33,297 bases of DNA from Pelargonium nanum (taxonomy: Eukaryota; Streptophyta; Magnoliopsida; Geraniales; Geraniaceae), in assembly GCA_036897485.1 (NCBI GenBank), contig JAYMTF010000582.1, positions 1 to 33,297 of the forward strand, in the 5' to 3' direction. Under the pieces are notes generated by a model. That model worked only from the letters and a program-made list of their open reading frames with translations, was not told the DNA's origin and ran no database searches. Below, piece by piece: positions 21,648-31,377 of this stretch. Every line of letters begins with the position of its first letter. The first letter of the stretch is position 1. Both the position numbers and the translations under genes were made by a program.

Positions 21648-24635
21648 ATGAGTGTACCTACACCCTTTGGATATGGTGGCAATGGGGTTGAACAGAATGA
21701 ACATGAAGCTCTGTCTCACATTGACTACAGTGCTTTCAAGAAAAATAGAGTTTCTGAATTTCTTCCTAATGCGAGGATACCTGTTGCACTGAGCAGAGAA
21801 ATGAAATGTAGATTCATTAAAACCCAATTGTGTGAGAAATTCAATCTGGGTAATTGCCCTTATGGTGACAGGTGCACCTATGCCCATGGAATTGGAGAAA
21901 TCCGGAAGCTAGTACCCCAATGCCAAGTTGTGGCCAGGGAGGGCCATTTTGATGGGACTTGGAATGCTGACCGCAACATGCACAAATGCAGAAAGTTTCA
22001 TAATGGTGGAACGTGCAACTATGGGGACAGGTGCCGTTTCCTTCATGACGTTCCCAAGAAGCTGCAGGAGGATTGGTTGAGGGAAAGTGTAGATACACTT
22101 GACGTGGCTAATGTGAAAGGGCACCACATAAATGGGTCAGGTCAATTTGAATGCAATACTGCTAGGAACTCATCTTTCCATGCCGCACAGCTGAATCCTA
22201 AACCAGTGATTTATAAAACAAGGCTCTGTAACAAGTGGCAGCTGACTGGTGCCTGTCGATTTGGCAAGATATGTATCTTTGCTCATGGAAAAGCAGGTAT
22301 CTAGAACTACTTAGTTTTATGATTGCTGGTTTTCAAAGTTTACATATCCTCCCTGAGTATGTCATTAGGTGTTGTGTAATCTTCCTGATGATAGTTTATT
22401 ATTCACATATTGACTGTGAACTTCTTTGTTATTGATCTTCAATTTCACTTATAGGTTGTGATTGTGTCATTCGAACTTGGAAAGATCACTATATATGATA
22501 TTCTTATGTAGAAAACATGTGGACTTCATTGATCATGCAGTAACTTTGGGTTGTCAATTATTGTGGAATACTTTGTGCTCTATAGCTAAGTTAGTTATCA
22601 AAGATAATTGAATGGTGAAAACTTATTCATATCATATTTACTTATTTAGGAGGTGGCAATTCATAAATCTTGCATTATACGTGTATTATTTAGTCATAGT
22701 TTTATAGATTATGGTACATAGCCATACTAGTATCTCAGACTTAGTAATCTTAAATTTGGAGTCGATGTGGTAGATATCACTTTACAGTTGTACATGTTTC
22801 ATATCTTTTTTACAGGTAGCTGAAAAATTGGTAACCATGCTCTTTTGTTCTCTGCCCATTGGTTGTCATATTTTCATCTTTCATAATGATATTTGCTTTG
22901 TTAGTTTTTTTTTTTTTTTTTTTTTGCGCCTTCCGTGGGAAAATAGTATATACATTCATCTTTTTACGAGAGAAATGAAAGCTTTTTTTTTTTTTTTTGT
23001 TGATATTTCTTGCATGTTGTTGAATGTCCACTAAAACTGAATAGCTCCTTTGGACCATTGCATTAGATGTGATAAAAGGAGACCCTTAACAAAAAAAGGG
23101 AACCTTATATTGTTTTGTGTCAAAGAAGGATCATGCCATTATCTCGTTATGCGTTCACCTGGTCCTTCACTATTGGTGATGGTGATTGACTGCAACTTCT
23201 TTATTGGCACGATGCTGGATGATGGTATTTCTGGATTGGATATGAGTTATTACAATGCCAGGGAAACAACTTTTGGTTCCCTGATGTTCATTGAATGCCT
23301 AACAACTGTGAAACTCAGTGGTCAAGGCCCTACAAGCGAGTCCAAAACTTGTTGACCGTGAATAAATAAAATAAATGCCCACTGATTTATAAACAAATAA
23401 GCTTTATCACTAGTGGCAGATGTCTGATGTTTTCCAATACGGCTACATACATATATTTATTCATGGACATGCTGGTATTGTCATTGCTTAGTTTTGTGCT
23501 TGCTGATTCTCGCATCCTCTTAGGGAGTCAGATTAGGTGTTTACAAGTAATCTTCTTAAACAGTCGGGTTGATGCAGATGATAATTCACGTGCATCTATT
23601 TTGCCAACTTTCTTCTGCAATGTATATTTAACTTCCACTTATAGACTATGATTATATGCATCATCACTCATTGCACGAACTTGGAAAAGACAAGAGGTTA
23701 ATGTGCAGTATGAACTCCTTGTTTCGAAAATGTTGTGCTTCTGGGTTAATTGTCTATACAATGGACATAAAACAAGTTTGGGTTTTCAATTATTGTCTTA
23801 AAACATCGCTCACATAAGTAGAGTAGCTATCTGAGATAATTGAGTTAGAAAGTTCTTTAAATTCTCATTAACATTTTAGATTCTGGTTGAAAATCATACG
23901 TCATCGTGGCTACCAGAGGTTGCATTTGAGTAAATAGTGTTAAGTTTGGACTTAATGACACTCAAAATGGCAGATAATGTTTTACAGTTATTGTATTATT
24001 TCTATCGTATAAGTTGTTATCCAGTTGGTAACCGTGTTCTTTCATTCGTGATCCATTGATTAGTATTTGTTTGTCCTCAAAATGCAATTGGACCGATATG
24101 CACTGAATTTTTAGCAGCGGCTACTTCTTTGTTCTACATGTGTTTTTCCAACTACTAGAACTGAATGGCTTGACTGGGGTTTTGCATTTGAAGTTGCGAA
24201 TTTGTTGCAACTAGAGCCATTGCTTGTCCATATTTGGGGACCGTAATAGAGAAAGGTGACCTTGATCATAGTAATTTATCAAAGATGAACGGCTTTATAT
24301 ATCTTGACCTGGTTGATCTCCATTTGCTGTTTAATAGCCGTATTCTAGACTACGAGATCTGTAGACAATAACTCTAGGTTGCCTGATGTTGATCCTTGTT
24401 TTCATTTTCAGAGCTACAGAACTCTGGCTACCACACTGCAGCTGAATCCAAGAATGTATGCAGTATGAGTGTTTTTCCAGGTGATAGAGGTGGAAGGCCA
24501 AGTAATTCGGTGATAGTGAGTACTGTTAGTGAGCAAGCATCGGGTGTGAAGTGCATATTCAAGTGGCAAGGAGTTGGGAAGATCAGTGGCATCTATGCTG
24601 ATTGGATTGATGATGCGCCTGATAGTTGCGGATAG
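21648..24635 (+). CDS. CCCH zinc-finger protein with three fingers, 290 aa, two exons
   Basis: Exons 21648-22296 and 24412-24635 join in phase (gcag|gtatct to tttcag|ag), giving 290 aa. The ATG at 21648 is used; the frame is open further upstream only from a TTG. Three CCCH fingers are seen: C62-X7-C70-X5-C76-X3-H80, C114-X8-C123-X5-C129-X3-H133 and C194-X8-C203-X5-C209-X3-H213, each preceded by a short basic/aromatic lead (FIKTQL, HKCRKF, YKTRL). Tandem CCCH fingers with a (K/R)-T-(R/Q)-L lead bind RNA, often AU-rich elements, and act in mRNA turnover or processing. The C-terminal exon adds ~75 residues ending in VKCIFKWQGVGKISGIYADW and an acidic tail. It resembles the plant C3H12/C3H39/C3H56 group, but I would not assign an orthologue. 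The 2115 bp intron is mostly a tandem duplication (see separate entries). Confidence 0.9.
22150..24400 (+). repeat. Diverged tandem duplication (~1.18 kb unit) within the CCCH gene
   Basis: Unit 1 runs from about 22150, inside exon 1, to about 23310. Unit 2 runs from about 23311 to about 24400. Colinear matches include: 22203 ccagtgatttata and 23379 ccactgatttata; 22309-22323 acttagttttatg and ~23487 gcttagttttgtg; gaacttgg at ~22473 and ~23678; gttgtcaattattgt at ~22550 and gttttcaattattgt at ~23783; ttggtaacc at 22828 and 24025; actgaatagc at ~23036 and actgaatggc at ~24159; ccctgatgtt at ~23278 and gcctgatgtt at ~24380. The offset stays at about 1.12-1.2 kb throughout, varying with indels, so this is one old event. 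Unit 1 alone carries two poly-T runs (22905-22925, 22983-22998), which account for its extra length there. Confidence 0.85.
23379..23474 (+). pseudogene. Dead copy of the third CCCH finger exon end, inside the intron
   Basis: These bases align with 22203-22296, which code for the third CCCH finger and the exon 1 donor. The copy keeps recognisable landmarks (ctgatttataaa, agtggcag, ttcatggacatgctg|gt). It has lost the first zinc-ligand Cys codons, contains a one-base gap and has an in-frame TAG. It even retains a GT at the old donor position. It is a relic of the intron-expanding tandem duplication and should be spliced out. Confidence 0.75.
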
Positions 24636-24881
24636 CTTATATATGGAGCAATGCAGAGAGCTGAATTTGAGTTTGATTTGTGTGGATGATGGTTTGGTTT
24701 CTCACTTCCTTGCGGAACCATTTTGTATGTACATAAGTTCTGTTGTGATATCAAAGTTTTCACTCAAAACATGATTTACCAATTAATGTATGACTGTATG
24801 TCTCTCCTTGCAATCCCTAGTGATGCATGTGAATCATACTAGAAACTAGAAAGAGAATTGATTTCAATGTGTCATAATTTG

Positions 24882-25072
24882 TTTTTTTTTTTCTTTTTCT
24901 TTTGAATGAAACTTCAAAAACTATTAAATTCGATCAAAGTCCAACATGGACTTTGATCTCGGATGGGGCTAACAGTCCAATCCAAGTTACAGGACTTGAC
25001 AAAAATAATGAATGTCTGGCGAACGTATGAGTTACTCGGTTTGTAGACAGTGGGTATAACTAAATTATTTTT
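24882..25072 (-). mobile_element. 5'-truncated LINE stub (end of RNase H and 3' UTR)
   Basis: On the minus strand a frame reads LSTNRVTHTFARHSLFLSSP and VTWIGLLAPSEIKVHVGL then stop. This matches the C-terminal RNase H motif (N-R-V-A-H-x-L-A-R) of plant LINEs. It is followed by a ~50 bp 3' UTR and an A-rich tail (T-rich at 24882-24904 on the plus strand, interrupted by C). The 3' UTR holds a perfect 12 bp inverted repeat, 24932-24943 with 24947-24958, with a 3-nt loop. I found no convincing target duplication. The stub sits about 250 bp after the CCCH stop codon. Confidence 0.8.
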
Positions 25073-25270
25073 AAACATTTTTAATAATTCGTTTTATTTA
25101 ACTTCAAAAGATTTTAATTCACTTCTTATATGGGCTTGATTTGGATTTGGACCAAACGTGGATTGTCCAACACTAGCCCAAATGTGCTTAAACGGCTTTA
25201 AAATTTTCAACCATCTTGAGTTGACTTATGACAAAGAATCTTCCTCTTAAATCGCAACTTTGATCAATCT

Positions 25271-25339
25271 ATGGAGGATAAAGAACTGGTCAAGAATTGA
25301 AATGGGTAGTTGGTTAAAATCTCTCCTCAGCTCTCCAAG
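25271..25339 (+). promoter_or_regulatory. Probable 5' leader exon of the NB-ARC-ARM gene with two upstream ORFs
   Basis: A strong donor (ccaag|gtatgt) at 25340 and the acceptor ttaccag at 26173, just before the main ATG at 26176, suggest a leader exon and an ~830 bp 5' UTR intron. The leader contains an upstream ORF of nine codons (25271-25300, MEDKELVKN) and a second ATG at 25302 (MGSWLKSLLSSP). After splicing, the second would run out of frame into exon 2 and stop soon after. If the exon is real, these could reduce translation of the main protein. Exon boundaries are inferred. Confidence 0.4.
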
Positions 25340-26175
25340 GTATGTCCCAATTTTTGTTTTGTTTTTGTTTTTGTTTTTGATAGTGAATGCTTTTATAACT
25401 CTCAAAGCCAATTTCCAATGTCAAACCTGCCTGCTTGGTTTCTGTGATTCAGTAGTTGTACTCTTGAGTCATGTTGATGAACTGGGTTGTTGATAATTTT
25501 GCGAACTGATTTCCAGAAACCATTGATTTTTGTTGTTGTTGGATCTGTAGTCTTGAATGGTTTTACTGAACTGGGTCATGATCTGTTTTGTATGCTGATT
25601 TCCAGAATCCAGTGCTCCAGTTTGCCTTTTCTCACTTGATTGGTGGTGGTTTTGGGTGTTAATGACATGTGGAAAGCAAAAGATTCTGGGTTTTTGAAGT
25701 CATAGTGAGTTGGAAATGCATTTCGGGGCCTCTATTTTATATTTGAGCTAGCGTAAAGTGCCCAATTTTTGTTATCTTTGTTTTCTGCTGGACCAGTCAT
25801 GAGATTATAGGGGTATTTTCAGTATCAAGATCTGCTGATTCGTGAATGCCAGTTGATCTAATTCTTGATGAGTACGTTTGAGTTTTCGGAAGTCTCGAGT
25901 TTCACAGGAACATATCAAGCTTGCATTTCATGCTTGGCTTCTGATTCTTGTAATTGGAGGGTATTGTACGGGTGTTGTACATTGTTGGTAAGATGACAGT
26001 TTCATTTGGTTTACTCCCGTTTGGGAGCTCCAACCACTACACTGATATTAAGGAGATCAGCTTTATAATTCATTCACAGTGGATGTATAGGGGTGTTCGT
26101 ATGGGTTCTTGAGAGCAGAATTATAAATGGAAAGCATCTGCAGATAACACTGATTGCTCTACATTTTTACCAGAT

Positions 26176-29100
26176 ATGGATGCTTTGCAAGCTGTTTCCT
26201 CGGCTACGGAGATAATTACATGTATGATAGGTGCTGTTGGTGCACTAGAACAGGCCTATAGGAATCTTGATGAAGCTCCAAAGAGAATCCGAAGCCTAGA
26301 AGAATTTGTGTGCGATCTAGAGAATCTGACACGCCGAATCAGGCAAAAGCATGTCCACAAACTTCATAACCCCCAATTTGATTACCAGATTCAGAGCTTG
26401 GCTGCTCTGATAGAACGGCTTCATCCAAACATCAGGAAGGCAAGAAGGATAGTATCAAGAAGTAAGTTAAAGAACTTGGCAAAGGTTGTATGGAGTTCCA
26501 TGGCTGGAGACCCACTTGGGAAACTAGTCAATTCAATCAAGGATGACTTGAATTGGTGGCTTGAATCTCAAAGGTTAGCCCAAAGTGTCGAGAAAGTCAT
26601 AGAATCGACTGCAATAAATATCCCAGTGCGATTGAAGATAAAGACTGAACAAGGCTATCCAGTTTCTAGTAAATGTAACTTCGTGAGGAATTTACTAGAG
26701 CAAGAAGGCTCTCATCGTGTAATTCTAATTGTTGGTTTGTCTGGTATGGGGAAGTCATGCTTGGCTCGTCAAGTAGCTTCTGATCCTCCAATGAATTTTT
26801 TGGATGGAACAGTTGAAATCGGGTTTGGACAATGGTGCAGTAGAGCTGCTTGTAATGGAAATAAAATGGAATACCAGAAGCGTTTAGCTCGTAAAATTTG
26901 TAACTTCCTTGTGCAGATCGGATTTTGGAAGAAAATAAGAGATGAGAACAGTGGAGATCTTGAGTATATATCTTGCTTGCTTCAAGAAGCTTTGTATGGG
27001 AAGAGTATCTTAATCCTTTTGGATGATGTGTGGGAACAGGATATTATTGAGCGCTTTGCAAAGCTGTACGATAATGATTGCAAGTACTTGGTAACAACAA
27101 GAAATGAAGCTGTCTATGAAATAACAGAAGCTGAGAAGGTAGAGTTAAACAAACACGACATCAGAGAAATAAGCAAGTCAATCCTTTTGTATCATAGCCT
27201 CCTTAGTGAGGAGGAACTGCCGGTATGTACTGAATTCCTTAAGTTTGATGATTGATTTATACTATGACATGGCTTTATATGCTTCTTTTGTGTTTATTCG
27301 TCAAGATATTTGAATAATGTAAGCCCTGTCTATATTTTCATTCTGCTTTGAATTTTGAGGGCATGTGGAATGAGTCTATTTCCTTTCAATTGCTAGTAAT
27401 TTCATAAGAAGAAATGGTTTGTACTCCGTATATACTAAATTTATATGCCATTGGCTAATAATCATCACCACCAAAGCCTAATAAAGTTGTTTTAGCATCA
27501 GCAGAACAAGATGAATTTAGTCTATATGCATACCTTTGCTAAATTTGATGATGTTGAAAATACTAGCACCACTTGACCACCCTATTGTTGATTGATTCAG
27601 TTTTTGTTTATTCATCCCATTTAACTGATTTTTTTTCGTACTGTAGGATGTCACAGTGAGCTTACTTGAACGCTGTGGTCACCACCCTCTAACAGTTGCT
27701 GTTATGGGTAAGGCTCTGAGGAAAGAATTACGAGCTGAAAAATGGGAAAAGGCAATAACCAATCTATCCACCTATGCCACCTGTGCACCTGGTCCTATAT
27801 CTTATGTGAATGAGAAAGAAGCAGAGAACACGGTAACCGTTTTTGGGTCATTTGAGTTCAGTCTAGAAGCAATGCCTGGGGACTCCAGACAGCTCTTCAC
27901 AGCTCTCGCTGCTCTTGCATGGACTGAACCCGTACCAGAAGCTTGTTTGGAGGCTTTGTGGTCAGTTCTGGCACAGGATAGCTTGTTCCCTCTCGTAGTA
28001 TGCAAGCTTGTCGAAGGCTCTTTGCTGATGAAAACTGAAATGTATTCTTCATACCAAGTGCATGACATGGTTTCGCTATACCTTGATAGCAAGACAAATG
28101 ATTCAGTGGATATGTTACTAAATAAAGCTACACCTGAAGAAACAGCCCTCATTTGCCCTTGGCTCCTGATTTTTGGGAAAGAGAACATCAAAAGCATTGC
28201 TGGGAAAAAGATAGAGTTTTTCCTTAGTGTCTTAGAAGAAAAGCAGACAGTTATCACCTTGGAGGCCATTAATCAGGCTCTAATGGCTAGCGAGTCCATT
28301 TCTGAACTTGAAGCCAGTAGAGCAAGATTCAGTAGCATTTTGGGACCTAGAATTGCTGAGCTAATATCAACTGATTCGCTGAGTTTGGTTGCAGCTTCTG
28401 CAGAAGCTATCACAAATGTATTCAATAAGAGTGATTATTGCAATTATTTCCCATCCCTTGAGACCTTTGGCATGGTTCATAAGCTGGCTTGTATAATAGG
28501 GAACTGTGAGGATCCCATGATCCAAGTTTATATTTTTACCATCCTTGCAAAGCTGGCAGAATTTGGAAGCTCGGAGACAGTTGATGAGGTGCTTCAAAGC
28601 ATTCCTTTCGATCAGCTAGCCAATTTACTCACTCCTGATGCCGAGGAATGTCATGAGAGCATGTTTACTATATTGATGTCACTGACCAAAGCTGGGAAGT
28701 CAAAAGCTGTTGAAAGAATGTTCACCTTTGAGATTGAGAAGAATCTTATTAAAATTCTTGAGAATGGATCCGAAGTAGCACAACACGACGCCATTGTGAC
28801 GCTGAAGACATTTTATGAGCTCTCAGGCCATCCTCCAAATGGTTCCCTTGGAACCACTAATCTAAACCTTCTGCCATGGCAAGCAAGGCTTCGTTTGGAA
28901 AGATATGTGTCGTCTGATAAGATTATTCCCCTTTCCCCAAAGTTTCAGAGTTTTGAAGATCTGATCCAGAAATTGCTTGACACTGATAGCAAGCATGGTT
29001 TGGAGGCAATGCAAGATCTCATACCGATGATTGAGAAAACGGGAGATCCAGGAATCAGGGATATGATTCTACAAAGTCCGCTTACCAAACGACTATCAGA

Positions 29101-29758
29101 ACTCTTGCGACATGGGAATCCCGAGCAAAACTCTCTGAGGTCACAGTCTGCGTTTTTACTAATGAAGCTAGCTTGCTCTGGTGGAGAACCATGCATTAAG
29201 AAGTTTCTGGAGTACGATATCATACCAGAGCTGGTTAAGATGATGCAATGCAATGTTGCGGAGTTGCAGGATTCAGCATACACAGCCCTGCACCAGATGC
29301 TCTTTGGCAACGGTGGGTTTCTCGTTTTAAACAGTATCTCCAAGATGGGTCTCATAGAAAAGATGGCTCGTTCAATCGAGAGCAAATCATTGAAGACACG
29401 AGAGGTGAACGTGCAGTGTGTCCTAGACATTGTGGAACTGGGAAACAAATCCATCTTAGAGCGGATGTTTTCCTTGCAAGTGGTGGAGAAGCTTGTGAAA
29501 TTAGACAAGGCGAGTGGAGGCTCGGGTGAAACTCTGGTTGGATTTCTCAAGGGTGTCGATAAGTGCAAGCATCTTTCAGTTGCCGAGAGAAGGGTGATGA
29601 AGCAACAAGTGGTTAGGAAGGCCAGGATCGCCTTGAAAGGCTATAAATTTGAAGGCCGGGTTTTAGCAGCTTTAGATGCTTATATATCTGATGGATCAAA
29701 AGGTGCCAGTAGCAGTGGTAGCGGTGGTAAACACCGAAAGCTGAAACAGAAATTCTGA
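26176..29758 (+). CDS. NB-ARC and armadillo-repeat protein (STAND ATPase), 1052 aa
   Basis: Coding exons 26176-27222 and 27647-29758 join in phase 0 (ccg|gtatgt to ctgtag|gat). Residues 1-130 are helical, coiled-coil-like (MDALQAVSSATEIITCMIGA onward). An NB-ARC core follows: P-loop GLSGMGKS at 187-194, Walker B/kinase 2 LILLDDVW at 279-286, RNBS-B KYLVTTRN at 303-310, GLPL-like GHHPL at 360-364, and an MHD-equivalent VHD at 487-489. These residues mark an ADP/ATP-switch ATPase as in plant NLR receptors. No leucine-rich repeats follow; instead ~500 residues of alpha-helical repeats read like armadillo/HEAT repeats (AELISTDSLSLVAASAEAIT, LRSQSAFLLMKLACSGG, VAELQDSAYTALHQML). It ends with a Ser/Gly-Lys tail. 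Known plant NB-ARC-ARM proteins have this layout; their role is poorly known and immune function is only inferred. The frame is complete and intact. It is convergent with the phosphatase gene. Confidence 0.9.
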
Positions 29759-29917
29759 GCCTGTAACTTAGAGGTGAGTCATATTTTTCTCTACACATGT
29801 CCTTGATTACTTGATTCATTAGGTTGATGAATTCATAAATTACATGTCAAAGACTTAGCAATAACAATACATCAATGACAATAAGACCATAAATTTTTCG
29901 GAAGATGAATCCTTCCT

Positions 29918-31377
29918 CTAGAATGAAGAATAGAGTTGCTTGGATAGATGGAAATCATGCAAAACTTTGCCAAAAACATCATAGAAGATAATATCTGCTT
30001 CAGTCTGTGTTAGTTGCATGGACATGAAACCTTGGCCATCATAGTAAAATTTCACACCATCCTTGTTCAATTTGTCTATGTCCCCTTTCCATGCTTTGGA
30101 TCCACCACCACTGGTCAAAAACTCTATTGTGCTGTCTCTGTAATTGAATTCCCAATTAGTTAGTGATCAATATTATACATACATCTTTCAATAAATTCTA
30201 GGAATGCTGATTTTATAACACCTTGTGCTGCTAGTAATGCGCTCCAAGCAGTGGTCATGCCCATTTATGTACATATCAACATTGTGCGACTGCAAAGTTC
30301 AATCAAAGAAAATCTTTCAAAACTTTTTTTTTTCCTGTGCGTGCAGATTGTTAATCATTAGTTAGTGGCTAGTACCTCGAGGATTGGCAGAAGCTGAGAA
30401 ACGAGCTCCTTGGTGGCTCGATGATGGCCAATGCTTTTGATTGTGTGATGTCCGACGACTATTTTCCAGTGTGCCACTGATTTTGCCAAACTCTGTTCAA
30501 GGTCCTTGAGGATCTTTGAGAGGTACTTTTCCCTGGGAAGCACTCCTCTCCAATCATAATGGTGTTTGTTCGGCTTCCTAAAATACTTATCCACGAATGG
30601 AGTGGTATCAACAAAGAAAAAATCCGCAATTCCTGATAAAAGGTTAAAGAGAGAAACATCAGGTTAGTACTTTGCGCAACATATCAGTTTATGAAGATGT
30701 TAAATTTTACCTGTGTCGAGAAGAAAAGATCTTTGGCAGAGCCATCGGCTGTCCATCTTTCTAAGATGAGGGCTCAACTGTGCCTCCACGTTTCCCCTGT
30801 AGTCGTGGTTGCCCAAAACTGAAAACCGAAATGTGAATGTTCATGAGGACTACATAAAATCCCATATGATCAGATTCAGAAAAAGGAAAACAAAAGGTTG
30901 TTGAAACTTACTGCTATACCATTGCTGTTGCAGAGTGTAGATTTCGGAAAATGAGTCTTGAAATTGAGAGTCATGAATGCTGCTCAATCCGTTATCATAA
31001 AAGTTGTCTCCAGTTGAGACTACGAAATCAACATTCAATGTCTCTCCAACCTTTCCCATCTACAGAACAAAACAAGATTCTCATGCTTATTTGATTGAAT
31101 TACAGTAGAGATGCAGAGAAGATAGATACATATATGATATATGTATAGATATATATACCTGACGAGCAACTTCAGACTGATTGTACCTTCCCTTTCTTCC
31201 CCAATCACCGACCACCAGAAGGCTCAGCGAGCCATCTTCTTTGACTGGGTGCTCGAATCGCTCAAGCTCGGCTGATATATGAAGAAACCACATGAACCAG
31301 CAGCACAACAGCCATGAAAGTGAGGTGGTGCTCATGGCCATGGTCATGGAAATGGAATGGTTACTGATACCAGCCAT
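29918..31377 (-). CDS. Purple acid phosphatase (PAP3/7/8/17-like), 339 aa, six exons
   Basis: Exons on the minus strand are 31377-31159, 31059-30912, 30818-30711, 30632-30376, 30289-30222 and 30137-29918, all with GT-AG introns in consistent phase, giving 339 aa. It is a low-molecular-weight purple acid phosphatase, a secreted Fe-Zn/Mn metallo-enzyme that hydrolyses phosphate monoesters. The N-terminus has a signal peptide (hydrophobic [16 protein letters not shown] about 20-35). All five metal-binding motifs are present: GDWG (57-60), GDNFYD (90-95), GNHDY (125-129), VVGHH (217-221) and GHDHC (254-258). The end ([20 protein letters not shown] to SKQLYSSF) matches the Arabidopsis PAP17-type C-terminus as I remember it. 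Related genes are often induced by phosphate starvation or senescence; I saw no clear P1BS site (GNATATNC) upstream. The length is normal and nothing is broken. Confidence 0.95.

Noticed and set aside
23050..23355. Open frame of 101 codons in the CCCH intron as an extra exon
   Set aside because: It has no domain and its bases fall within the duplicated intron sequence; the flanking exons already join in phase without it.
25302..25339. MGSWLKSLLSSP as the true N-terminus of the NB-ARC-ARM protein
   Set aside because: Splicing to 26174 puts it out of frame with the NB-ARC frame; the ATG at 26176 gives a family-like start.
27802..29568. Minus-strand frames of up to 207 codons across the NB-ARC-ARM exon
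   Set aside because: They are antisense shadows of a clearly coding exon and lack any recognisable domain.
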